A DNA stretch of 64,000 nucleotides from NCBI RefSeq assembly GCF_006912135.1, contig NZ_VIRS01000007.1, positions 124,001-188,000 on the forward strand, in the 5' to 3' direction. The translations under genes were made by a program, and so were the position numbers. How positions within the stretch are numbered: position 1 is the stretch's first letter; each line of letters starts with the position of its first letter. Source of the DNA: Cryptosporangium phraense (GTDB taxonomy: Bacteria; Actinomycetota; Actinomycetes; Mycobacteriales; Cryptosporangiaceae). Under the pieces are notes generated by a model, which saw only the letters and a list, made by a program, of their open reading frames with translations, was not told where the DNA came from and did not search any database. Shown in pieces: positions 33,927-42,017 of this stretch.

Positions 33927-34808
33927 ATGACCACTCCGTCGTCCCCCCGCATCGCCGGCGCCCCGATCTCCTGGGGCGTGAGCGAGGTCCCGGGCTGGGG
34001 CTTCCAGTTCTCTCCGGAGCACGTCCTGGACGACATGCGGACGGTCGGCCTCACCGCGACCGAGTTCGGCCCGGTCGGCTTCCTGCCGGACGACGGCGCG
34101 GAGCGCCGCGCCTGCCTGGCCCGGTACGGCCTCTCGGCCGTCGGCGGATTCCTCCCGGTGCTCCTGCACGACGCCGGTTCCGACCCGCTTCCCGAGGCGG
34201 ACGCCTATCTCGACGGCGCCCTGGCGGCCGGCGGACGCGTCCTCGTGCTGGCCGCGAGCACCGGCGTCGACGGGTACAACGCGCGCCCGGTCCTGGACGA
34301 CGCGCAGTGGGCCACGCTGCTGGGCAACCTCGACCGGCTGGCCGCCCGGGCGGCCGAGCGGGGTGCCCTGGCCGTGCTCCACCCGCACATGGGGACGATG
34401 GTCGAGAACGCCGACGACGTGAGCCGAGTTCTCGACGGCTCGGTCGTCCAGCTCTGCATCGACACCGGCCACCTGGTCGCGGCCGGCGCCGACCCGGTCG
34501 CGATCACCGCCGGGGCCCCCGGCCGGGTCGGGCACGTCCACCTCAAGGACGTCGACGCCGGGCTGGCGGCTCGCGTCCGCTCCGGGGAGCTGGCGTTCTC
34601 GGCCGCGGTGGCGGCCGGGCTGTTCCGCGTCCTGGGCACCGGCTCGGTCGACGTCGGGGCGATGATCGCGACGCTCGAAGGGGCCGGATACCGGGGCTGG
34701 TACGTCCTCGAGCAGGACCTGAAGCTGGAGCACGGCGCCCCGGACGCGCCCGGCCCGCTCACCGACGTCCAGGCCGCGTACGAGTTCGTGCGCAAGGCGC
34801 TCGGGTGA
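33927..34808 (+). CDS. iolE: Sugar phosphate isomerase/epimerase, inosose dehydratase-like (IolE family)
   Basis: 293-residue TIM-barrel protein. The start APISWGVSEVPGWGFQF is the IolE signature, and the barrel has conserved metal and substrate residues in TEFGPVGFLP, LHPHMGTMVE, CIDTGHLVAAG and VGHVHLKDVD, ending WYVLEQDLK. IolE dehydrates scyllo-inosose in myo-inositol catabolism. ATG 33927 is preceded by GAGGAG. First gene of a three-gene operon with 4-base overlaps. Upstream lies ATGTCAGTATGTCCAT (33890s), a short direct repeat that could be an operator. Other iol genes (B, C, D, A) are not in the window. Confidence 0.85.
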   Translation: MTTPSSPRIAGAPISWGVSEVPGWGFQFSPEHVLDDMRTVGLTATEFGPVGFLPDDGAERRACLARYGLSAVGGFLPVLLHDAGSDPLPEADAYLDGALAAGGRVLVLAASTGVDGYNARPVLDDAQWATLLGNLDRLAARAAERGALAVLHPHMGTMVENADDVSRVLDGSVVQLCIDTGHLVAAGADPVAITAGAPGRVGHVHLKDVDAGLAARVRSGELAFSAAVAAGLFRVLGTGSVDVGAMIATLEGAGYRGWYVLEQDLKLEHGAPDAPGPLTDVQAAYEFVRKALG

Positions 34809-35716
34809 GCCCGTCCGCCGGCCCGCGGGTCACGGCCGACGACGTCCGCCGGATCGTCCGGCTGCGGCTGACCGAACCGGACCGGATCGCCGCGCTGTTC
34901 GCGGCCCGCGAGCGTCCGCGAGGGCCGCTCGGGGACGGCGGACGGCTGTTGATGATCGCGGCCGACCACCCGGCCCGCGGTGCGCTCGCGGCCGGCGGGA
35001 ACGCGGCCGCGATGGGCGACCGGGCCGTCCTGCTCGACCGGATCGTCCGGGCGCTGGCCCGGCCCGGCGTCAACGGGTTCCTCGGCACCGCCGACGTCAT
35101 CGAGGACCTGCTGGTGCTCGGCGCGCTCGAGGGCAAGGTCGTGCTCGGGTCGATGAACCGCGGCGGGCTGGCCGGCAGCGTGTTCGAGGTCGACGACCGG
35201 TTCACCGGCTACGACGCGGCCGGGATCGCCGCCGCCGGGCTCGAGGGCGGCAAGATGCTGCTGCGCATCGACCCGGACGACCCGGCGACCGTGCGCACGC
35301 TCGAGAGCAGCGCGACCGCGGTCCGCGAGCTCGCCTACCGGCGGCTGGTCGCGATGGTGGAGCCGTTCCTGGCCCGCCGCACGGACGGGCGGCTCGTCAA
35401 CGACCTGTCCACCGAGGCCGTGGTGCGGTCGGCGGTGATCGCCGCCGGGCTCGGCTCCACGTCGGCCTACACCTGGCTGAAGCTGCCGGTCACCGACGAC
35501 ATGGAGCCGGTGCTGGCCGCGACCACGCTGCCGGTGCTGCTGCTCGGCGGCGAGGTCGGCGCCGATCAGCAGGCCCAGTTCGCGACCTGGGCGAAGGCGC
35601 TGGCCGACCCGGCGGTCGTCGGGATGGCCGTGGGCCGGTCGCTGCTGTTCCCGCCGGACGGAGACGTCGAGGCGGCCGTCGACGCGACCGCGGACATGCT
35701 GGAGGTACGGCAGTGA
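34805..35716 (+). CDS. Cgl0159-type (beta/alpha)8 aldolase-like protein
   Basis: 303 residues of the DeoC/LacD-like superfamily. Motifs are LLMIAADHPARG, FLGTADVIEDLLVLGALEGK, LGSMNRGGLAGSVFEVDDRF, GGKMLLRID, AYTWLKLPV (probable Schiff-base Lys) and LLLGGEVGADQ. Related genes sit in inositol clusters of Corynebacterium and other actinobacteria and are thought to be aldolases or isomerases in inositol catabolism. The GTG overlaps the IolE stop. Role inferred from family and context only. Confidence 0.75.
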   Translation: MSPSAGPRVTADDVRRIVRLRLTEPDRIAALFAARERPRGPLGDGGRLLMIAADHPARGALAAGGNAAAMGDRAVLLDRIVRALARPGVNGFLGTADVIEDLLVLGALEGKVVLGSMNRGGLAGSVFEVDDRFTGYDAAGIAAAGLEGGKMLLRIDPDDPATVRTLESSATAVRELAYRRLVAMVEPFLARRTDGRLVNDLSTEAVVRSAVIAAGLGSTSAYTWLKLPVTDDMEPVLAATTLPVLLLGGEVGADQQAQFATWAKALADPAVVGMAVGRSLLFPPDGDVEAAVDATADMLEVRQ

Positions 35717-36696
35717 CGTTACGAGTAGGCCTGATCGGCGCCGGAGCCATGGGCGCCGGGCACGCGACCACGCTCGCGACCGGCGTCCCGGCCGCCCGGG
35801 TCGTCGCCGTGCACGACCCCGACGCCGGCCGCGCCGAGGCGGTGGCCGGCCCGCTGGGCGCCCGCCCGGCCGCGACCCCGGGCGAGCTGATCGCCGACGC
35901 CGACGCGGTGATCGTCGCGTCGCCGGACTTCACCCACGCCGACCTGGTGCTCGCCTGCCTGGCCGCCGGGAGGCCGGTGCTGTGCGAGAAGCCGCTGGCC
36001 GAGACCGCGGCCGACGCGCGCAAGATCGTCGAGGCCGAGCAGGCCGGCGGGCGGCGGCTGGTGCAGGTCGGGTTCATGCGCCGGTACGACCCGGGGTACC
36101 TCGCGCTGAAGGCCGTGCTGGCGGCCGGGGTGGCCGGTGAGCCGCTGATCGTGCACAACGTCCACCGGAACCCGGTCAACCACACCAGCGTCAGCGACGC
36201 CGGCATCGTCACCGGGTCGATGATCCACGAGCTCGACGTCGTGCCCTGGCTGCTCGACACCGAGGTGACGTCGATCCGGATCGAGTCGCCCCGGCTCACC
36301 GGGGTCAAGGACCCGCAGCTGGCCTGGCTGCGCCTGGCGAGCGGGGCGATGGCCACGATCGAGGTGTTCGTCAACGCCGGCTACGGCTACGACGTCCGCT
36401 GCGAGGTCGTCGGGTCCCGGGGCACGGCCCAGCTGCCGGCCCGGCCGGGCGTGGTCACGTCGGTGGACGGCGCGACCGGCACGCCGGTGGGCCGCGACTT
36501 CGTCGCCCACTTCACCGACGCCTACCGGGCCGAGCTGACCCGCTGGGCGGCGGCCGCGGCCGACGGCACCGCCGAGGGCCCGTCGGCCTGGGACGGTTAC
36601 GTCGCCAACGCGGTGGCCGAGGCCGGCATCGCGTCCCTGGCGTCGGGCACGACCCAGCCCGTCGCCCCCGGCGACCGCCCGGCGTTCTACCGCTAG
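35713..36696 (+). CDS. iolG: Gfo/Idh/MocA oxidoreductase, inositol 2-dehydrogenase-like (IolG family)
   Basis: 327 residues. N-terminal Rossmann fold RVGLIGAGAMGAGHA, conserved CEKPLAET (catalytic Lys) and the C-terminal substrate domain with GSMIHELDVVPWLL (Asp and His of the active site) and ATIEVFVNAGYGYDVRCEVVG. IolG oxidises myo-inositol to scyllo-inosose with NAD, which IolE then dehydrates; the order IolE-aldolase-IolG gives the first two inositol steps in reverse gene order. GTG overlaps the previous stop. The TAG overlaps the convergent glycosyltransferase stop. Confidence 0.87.
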   Translation: MTLRVGLIGAGAMGAGHATTLATGVPAARVVAVHDPDAGRAEAVAGPLGARPAATPGELIADADAVIVASPDFTHADLVLACLAAGRPVLCEKPLAETAADARKIVEAEQAGGRRLVQVGFMRRYDPGYLALKAVLAAGVAGEPLIVHNVHRNPVNHTSVSDAGIVTGSMIHELDVVPWLLDTEVTSIRIESPRLTGVKDPQLAWLRLASGAMATIEVFVNAGYGYDVRCEVVGSRGTAQLPARPGVVTSVDGATGTPVGRDFVAHFTDAYRAELTRWAAAAADGTAEGPSAWDGYVANAVAEAGIASLASGTTQPVAPGDRPAFYR

Positions 36697-37943
36697 CCCA
36701 CCAGCGACCGCAGGTTGGCCACGGTCCAGCGGCGGTCGAACAGCGTCGGGTCGCCGGCGTCCTCGGCGCGCAGGGCCTCGATCAGGCGGACGTAGGCGTC
36801 CAGGTCGAGCCCGCGCACGAAGCCGAGGACCTCGGCGGCCTCGCCGGTCGCCGGCGCGACCGCGGCGACGTAGGAGTCGTAGAGGTCGACGACCTGCTGC
36901 ACCATCGCGAGGTGCCGGGCCCCCGGGTCGACGCTCGGGAAGTTCGTCGCCGCGAAGTCCTCGGTGAACACGATCGGCTCGACCGCGAGCGCGCCGGCCC
37001 CGTACCGCTGGGCCAGGTGGATCAGCAGCTCGACGTCGAACGTCTCGTTGAACGACGACATCTCGCCGAGCACCGGGGCGAGCGCCTCGGCGTCGAACGC
37101 CTTGAACCCGGCCTGGGTGTCGAGCACCCGGGCCAGGTCGGGAATCAGCGTCGCCCGGACGAAGTGCCGGAACAGCACGATCAGCTTGTCGGGCTTGTCG
37201 CCGGTGCTGTGCGGCTCGACCGACGGCCCGTCCGGCTTGACCAGCACCGCGCCGTCCATTCCGTACCGCTGCCCGAGCGCGCCGGCCGCCCCGTCGAGAA
37301 TGGGTGCGGCCAGAGACCCCACCTGGGCCAGGTTCGAGGACAGGTCCGCGTCCGTGTAGAGAACGACGTGGCGGACGCCCTCCGGCGCGCCGTCACGGAC
37401 CGCGGTGGCCAGCGCGGCCAGGATCGAGCCGCCCTTGCGCGACTGGTTCGTCGACGTGAGCGCGTCGAAGGCCGGGCTGATCGGGAACTTCCCACCGATC
37501 AGGTCGGCCAGCCGGATCACCGCGACGTCGTCGTAGCCCTCGGCGGCGATGATCCCGGCCATCACGTCGGCGCTCGACGGCTCGTCCGGGCAGCCGTCGT
37601 CGCAGGCCAGGATGTTCCAGGTCACGCCGGGCAGACCGGCGGTGAGCCAGTCGAGCTGGCGCACCTTGGCCCGGACGAAGTCCTCGCCGTGCGGGTGCTC
37701 GGACCGCGGGACCATCCGTCCGGTCTCGCCGTACATCGCGAACACGACGGTCAGGTGCACCGGGGTCGCCGCCGCGGCCAGCCGGGCCCGCGAGCGGGCC
37801 GCGGCGGCGGCCTCGGCCGCGACGGCCGGGCCGTTCCCGTCCGTGGCGGTGCCGTCGGTGAGCAGGCGGGACGCGAGCGTGAGCACGGCCTCGTTCTGCT
37901 CCGAATCGGTCAGATCGCGAACCGCGGCGGAAGTCTGCTCCAT
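36693..37943 (-). CDS. GT-A-fold glycosyltransferase-like protein
   Basis: 416 residues. The core (about 60-290) looks like family 2 transferases: THLTVVFAMYGET-type first strand, WNILACDDGCPDEPS, a likely DxD site in LYTDADLSSN, and KLIVLFRHFVRATLIPDLARV with DTQAGFKAFDAEAL, which recalls dolichyl/polyprenyl-phosphate sugar transferases. No membrane helices are seen. Residues 350-416 are helical. Donor and acceptor unknown. The ATG has no Shine-Dalgarno; TACGAT lies 9 bases upstream, consistent with a very short or absent leader. Confidence 0.65.
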   Translation of the reverse strand: MEQTSAAVRDLTDSEQNEAVLTLASRLLTDGTATDGNGPAVAAEAAAAARSRARLAAAATPVHLTVVFAMYGETGRMVPRSEHPHGEDFVRAKVRQLDWLTAGLPGVTWNILACDDGCPDEPSSADVMAGIIAAEGYDDVAVIRLADLIGGKFPISPAFDALTSTNQSRKGGSILAALATAVRDGAPEGVRHVVLYTDADLSSNLAQVGSLAAPILDGAAGALGQRYGMDGAVLVKPDGPSVEPHSTGDKPDKLIVLFRHFVRATLIPDLARVLDTQAGFKAFDAEALAPVLGEMSSFNETFDVELLIHLAQRYGAGALAVEPIVFTEDFAATNFPSVDPGARHLAMVQQVVDLYDSYVAAVAPATGEAAEVLGFVRGLDLDAYVRLIEALRAEDAGDPTLFDRRWTVANLRSLVG

Positions 37944-38019
37944 AGGGCCAGGATCGTAGGGCCTGGGGTCGCTCCGAGTGTTCCCGGTGTGGCGCGTGAG
38001 GCGTTACACGGTGTTTCCC

Positions 38020-38025
38020 TAGGGT
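38020..38025 (+). promoter_or_regulatory. Candidate -10 box (leaderless) of the AI-2E family transporter
   Basis: TAGGGT matches TANNNT and ends 7 bases before the ATG at 38033, so the transcript would start at the start codon. No Shine-Dalgarno is present, in agreement. A -35 hexamer is not convincing. Confidence 0.4.
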
Positions 38026-38032
38026 GTGGAGC

Positions 38033-39145
38033 ATGCCCGGCATGCTCAGTCCGACCAAGACCCGCACCGCGCTCCGCACGTCGGCGCGCGCGAGCCTGGA
38101 CCTGCTGCTCGTCCTCCTGCTGGCCGCGGTCACGCTCTGGCTGCTGGGCAAGGCCTGGTCGATCGTCTGGCCGCTCGTCATCGCGCTGCTGCTGACGACG
38201 CTCACCTGGCCACCGACCCGGTTCCTGCGCAATCACGGCTGGAAGCCCGCGCTGGCGGCCTCGCTGGTCACGGTGGTGTTCCTGCTGCTCGGGATCGGCG
38301 TGATCGTGCTGATCGCGGTGCCGGTCGCCTCCGAGTCGCCGAAGCTGGCCACCGGGGTCGCGGACGGCATCCAGCGGCTGCGCGAGTGGGTGGCCGGTCC
38401 CCCGCTGAACATCGACGACAGCCAGGTCACGAACGCGCTGAACAGCGTCACGACCCGGATCAAGGACAGCGCGGGCACGATCGCGACCACCGCGGTCACC
38501 GGCGTGAGCACGGTGGTCAACGGGGTCGTCACGCTCGTGCTGGCGCTGTTCCTGATGTTCTTCTTCCTCAAGGACGGGCCGCGGTTCCTGCCCTGGCTGA
38601 CCCGCCAGCTGCCCGGGCGGTTCGCGACCGACGTGCCGGTGGTGGCCGCGCGCAGCTGGGCGACGCTCGGCGCGTTCGTCCGCTCGCAGGCGTTCGTCGG
38701 ACTGCTGGACGCGGTGTTCATCGGCATCGGGCTGTGGATCGTCGGGGTGCCGCTGGTGCTGCCGCTGGCCGTGCTGACGTTCGTCGCCGCGTTCGTGCCG
38801 ATCGTCGGGGCGCTGTTCGCCGGGTTCGTCGCGGTGCTGATCGCGCTCGTCTCGAACGGCTTCACCGACGCGCTGATCGTGCTGGCGATCATCGTCGTCG
38901 TGCAGCAGCTGGAGGGGAACGTCTTCCAGCCGATGGTGCAGAGCCGGGGCCTGGGCCTGCACGCGGCGGTCGTGCTGCTCGCGGTGACGCTGGGCGGCAG
39001 CCTGGCCGGCATCGTCGGCAGCCTGCTCGCGGTCCCGGTCGCCGCGGTGATCGGCGTCGTCTGGACCTACGTCCGCGACCAGCTCACCGACCCGGACCCT
39101 GAACCGATTCCCGACGTCGTTGAGCAGGCCGAACAACAAAGCTGA
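38033..39145 (+). CDS. AI-2E family (TqsA/PerM-like) transporter
   Basis: 370 residues, eight predicted helices. Pattern: paired helices at residues 25-70, a helical external segment (VADGIQRLREWV to TTRIKDSAG), then LALFLMFFFLKDGPRFLPWL, VGLLDAVFIGIGLWIVGVPL, FVPIVGALFAGFVAV and QQLEGNVFQPMVQSRGLGLH, the conserved PerM/TqsA block. Family members export signalling autoinducer-2 or act as Na+/H+ antiporters; for actinobacteria the substrate is not known. A GTG three codons upstream is an alternative start. Confidence 0.88.
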   Translation: MPGMLSPTKTRTALRTSARASLDLLLVLLLAAVTLWLLGKAWSIVWPLVIALLLTTLTWPPTRFLRNHGWKPALAASLVTVVFLLLGIGVIVLIAVPVASESPKLATGVADGIQRLREWVAGPPLNIDDSQVTNALNSVTTRIKDSAGTIATTAVTGVSTVVNGVVTLVLALFLMFFFLKDGPRFLPWLTRQLPGRFATDVPVVAARSWATLGAFVRSQAFVGLLDAVFIGIGLWIVGVPLVLPLAVLTFVAAFVPIVGALFAGFVAVLIALVSNGFTDALIVLAIIVVVQQLEGNVFQPMVQSRGLGLHAAVVLLAVTLGGSLAGIVGSLLAVPVAAVIGVVWTYVRDQLTDPDPEPIPDVVEQAEQQS

Positions 39146-39170
39146 CGCGATCTTGCTCATTTCCGGACAA

Positions 39171-39198
39171 TTGACATCATCCTATAAACGACTATAAC
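39171..39198 (+). promoter_or_regulatory. Near-consensus vegetative promoter
   Basis: TTGACA (39171-39176), 16-bp spacer, TATAAC (39193-39198), inside an AT-rich island that stands out from the flanking GC-rich DNA. Transcription would begin near 39205 and give a leader of about 49 bases with AAGGAG before the ATG of the exported protein. It is the best housekeeping-sigma promoter in the window. Confidence 0.85.
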
Positions 39199-39253
39199 GG
39201 GACAGCACCCCCCGCGGTAACGATGCCCGGGGCCTCCCCTGAAGGAGCCGTGC

Positions 39254-39784
39254 ATGTCCCACCCCCTCCGGCGGATCACCGCCGCTGCCGTGCTCGTGCT
39301 GGCCGCGGGCTCGACGTTCGTGCTGGCCCCGCCCGCCTACGCCGACACCGTCACCGTGAACTACTCCTGCGAGGTCCCGCTCACCGGCACCCTCACCGGG
39401 GACGTCGACGTCACGATCACCGCGCCGGCGACCGCGGCCGTCGGCGACACGGTCGAGGTCACCGTCCAGACCGGACCGGCGCCGTTCACCGCGCCGATCG
39501 ACCTGGAGGCGGGCTCGGTGACGCCGAGCATCGAGGTGACGGTCGGCGGGGCGCAGACCGGCAGCTTCACCGCCCAGGGCACGCCGAACACCGAGCCGAT
39601 CCCGGCGAACACGCCGATCACGCCGGCACCGATGACCGGGTCGCTGACGCTGACCGGCGCCGGTCAGGTCGACCTCTCGCCGGGCACGATCACCGCGACC
39701 GCGGTCACGGTCTTCGGCACGTTCGCGATCCCGTGCACGCCGACGTCGACGCCGCCGGTGGCCGCGTCGATCGCGGTCAGCTGA
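39254..39784 (+). CDS. Small exported protein, DUF6801-like
   Basis: 176 residues starting at an ATG with AAGGAG. Signal peptide residues 1-30 ends APPAYA-DT. The mature region is all-beta looking, Thr/Val/Pro-rich, with YSCEVPLTGTLTGDVDVTIT, two Cys (positions about 39 and 160) that may pair, and GQVDLSPGTITAT near the end. The arrangement resembles DUF6801 secreted proteins of actinomycetes, function unknown. Driven by a near-consensus promoter, so it is probably abundant. The 3' end overlaps the convergent kinase gene by 8 bases. Confidence 0.65.
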   Translation: MSHPLRRITAAAVLVLAAGSTFVLAPPAYADTVTVNYSCEVPLTGTLTGDVDVTITAPATAAVGDTVEVTVQTGPAPFTAPIDLEAGSVTPSIEVTVGGAQTGSFTAQGTPNTEPIPANTPITPAPMTGSLTLTGAGQVDLSPGTITATAVTVFGTFAIPCTPTSTPPVAASIAVS

Positions 39785-41888
39785 TCCGGTAGAGCCGCAC
39801 GGAGCCGTCGGAGGCGGCGATCACCACCCGGGTGCCGTCCGGGGTGAGGGCCGCCGCCACCGCCGGCGCGCTCAGGTGCAGGGTCAGCTCCTCCCCCACC
39901 TGCGCGCCGGTCGTGACGTCCCACCTCCGCACCGAGTTGCCGGCCACCGTGACCAGCCGGCGCGAGTCGCGGGTGAAGCCGAGCGCGAGGCTGTCGGTGA
40001 GGCCGGGCTCGATCGCCGCCCCGACCGGGTTCCCGGTCTTCGGGTCCCAGAGCCGCACGACGTTGTTCAGCCCGCCGGCCGCGAGCCGGTGGCCGTCCGG
40101 GCTGAACATCAGGCTGGTCGTGACCGCGCCCTTCGCGTTCGGCCGGTACGCGACCTGCTGGTGGCTGCCCCGGCTCCAGATCCGCACGCCGTCGTCGGCC
40201 GCGGTCGCGACCCGGTCGCGGGTCGGGGCGAACGCGATCGCGGCGATCGGGGACGTGTGGCCGCGCAGCGGCGGGTCCTCGGTCTCGGCGGTGATCGCGT
40301 TCCAGATCCGGACCGTACCGTCGGAGCCGCCGGCCGCCATCGTGCTGCCGTCGCCGTCGAACGCGACGGCCATCGTCTGCTCCGGGCCACCGGCCGCGGT
40401 GAACGCGCCGGCCTGCTGGCCGTTGGCCGGGTCCCACTGGCGGATCCAGCCGTCCTGGCCCCCGGTGAGGAGGAGGCCGCCGTCGCCGGCCAGGCCCGGG
40501 TCGGCCGAGGCCGCGAACGCGACGGCCCAGAACGCGTCGCCGGTGCCGCCGACCGTGACCTGGTGGGCGTCCCGGGGCTGCCAGATCTTGACCCCGCCGT
40601 CGGTGGCGACCCAGGCGACGCGGGACGCGTCCTCGTTGGTGGCCAGGACGCCGGCGATCGTCGAGTCGGCGTAGAACTGGCCGAGCAGGGTCGCGGTGGG
40701 GGGCGCGACGGTGCGCACCGGCGAGGCCGTGGGGGCGGCGGTCACGGTCGCGGACCCGTCCGGCCGGGCGACGACGAACACCACCCCGGCGACGAGCACG
40801 GCGAGCACCACCCCGAGCGCGACCAGCGCCGAGCGCTCCCGCCGCGCCACCGCCCGCCCGAACCGCGCAACACCCCCGGCGCCCCGCGCGGCGAACGCGC
40901 GCGCGCCCTCCCCGGACGGCGGCGCGTCCGGCTCAATCGGGGGCAACGGCGGCTGCTCGGCCAGGTAAATCGTTTTCGCGAACGGCGGGACCGGCGTGCG
41001 ATCGCGGTACAGCAACGCCCCGTCGATCCGCAGCGGCACCCCCGACCGGGCGATCCAGTCGTGCCCCAGGTCCTCGTCCGCGGCCTCCACCAGCGCCCGC
41101 GCGAAGTCCCGCGCGGTCTCCGGCCGATCGGCCGGATCCTTGGCCAGCAATCGCAGCACCAGCGCGGCCAGCGCCGGCGACACCCCGTCCGGCGGCCGGG
41201 GCGGCACCGACAGGTGGTGGTGCAGCAACCCCGGCATGTTCAGGTCGGCCGGGAACGGCGGGCGCCCGGTCAGCAGCTCGTAGAACGTCACCCCGAGCGC
41301 GTAGAGGTCGGTGCCGGGCCCGGTCCGGCCCCCGGAGATCTGCTCCGGCGCGATGTACCGGGGCGTCCCGACGATGTCGGCGCTGGCCGACGCGTCCGAC
41401 CCCGCGAACAGCTTCGCGATCCCGAAGTCCCCGACCTTCAGCAGCCCGTCCGCCGTGAACAGCAGGTTCGCCGGCTTGATGTCCCGGTGCACGACCCCCT
41501 GCCGGTGCGCGACGGCCAGCGCCTCGGCCACCGCCAGCATCCAGGCCGAGGCCGCCTCCGGCGTCACCCGGTCGCGAGCCCGGTCGATCAGCGTCCCGCC
41601 GCCGAGGTGCTCCATGACCAGCAGCAGCGTCCCGCCGTGCTCGGCGTACTCGTTCACCCGGACGATGTGCGGATGGTCGAGCGACGTCATCACGCGGGCC
41701 TCGGTGAGGAACCGCCGCGAGGCGGACGCGAGATCGGCCTCGGCGACCGCGAGCGCCTTCACCGCGTGCGTCGTACCCAACCGGCGGTGCCGTGCGGCCA
41801 CCACGAGCCCGTGCGCCCCACGCCCGATCACGTCGCCGATCTCGTACTGCGGTAGGGCCGCCACCAGCTGCTGCCGATCGATGATCAC
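39777..41888 (-). CDS. Serine/threonine kinase with external seven-blade WD40 propeller
   Basis: 703 residues. Kinase domain 14-270: GRGAHGLV, Lys in THAVKAL, HRDIKPAN, DFGIAK, GTPRYIAPEQ, all intact. A Pro-rich juxtamembrane segment leads to one helix at about 350-372 (LVALGVVLAVLVAGVVFVVA), so the C-terminal part is outside the cell. That part (about 395-703) has seven WD-type strands: VKIWQP, IRQWDP, VRIWNA, VRIWSR, VRLWDP, VRRWDV and VRLYRI, a full seven-blade propeller. Architecture parallels mycobacterial PknD, which has a different (NHL) propeller. GTG start; N-terminus matches the kinase at 21.2 kb. Confidence 0.92.
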   Translation of the reverse strand: MIIDRQQLVAALPQYEIGDVIGRGAHGLVVAARHRRLGTTHAVKALAVAEADLASASRRFLTEARVMTSLDHPHIVRVNEYAEHGGTLLLVMEHLGGGTLIDRARDRVTPEAASAWMLAVAEALAVAHRQGVVHRDIKPANLLFTADGLLKVGDFGIAKLFAGSDASASADIVGTPRYIAPEQISGGRTGPGTDLYALGVTFYELLTGRPPFPADLNMPGLLHHHLSVPPRPPDGVSPALAALVLRLLAKDPADRPETARDFARALVEAADEDLGHDWIARSGVPLRIDGALLYRDRTPVPPFAKTIYLAEQPPLPPIEPDAPPSGEGARAFAARGAGGVARFGRAVARRERSALVALGVVLAVLVAGVVFVVARPDGSATVTAAPTASPVRTVAPPTATLLGQFYADSTIAGVLATNEDASRVAWVATDGGVKIWQPRDAHQVTVGGTGDAFWAVAFAASADPGLAGDGGLLLTGGQDGWIRQWDPANGQQAGAFTAAGGPEQTMAVAFDGDGSTMAAGGSDGTVRIWNAITAETEDPPLRGHTSPIAAIAFAPTRDRVATAADDGVRIWSRGSHQQVAYRPNAKGAVTTSLMFSPDGHRLAAGGLNNVVRLWDPKTGNPVGAAIEPGLTDSLALGFTRDSRRLVTVAGNSVRRWDVTTGAQVGEELTLHLSAPAVAAALTPDGTRVVIAASDGSVRLYRIS

Positions 41889-42017
41889 CCGTTGTCCGCC
41901 CTACGCCGACCCTGCCCACCGAGCCGGCGGCTCGCGGCGACCCCGATTCTGCCGAACGGGGGCCAACCTCAGCAGCCAGCCCCGGCAACCGGTGTCTCTT
42001 CTCGACTCACAAGCGAC

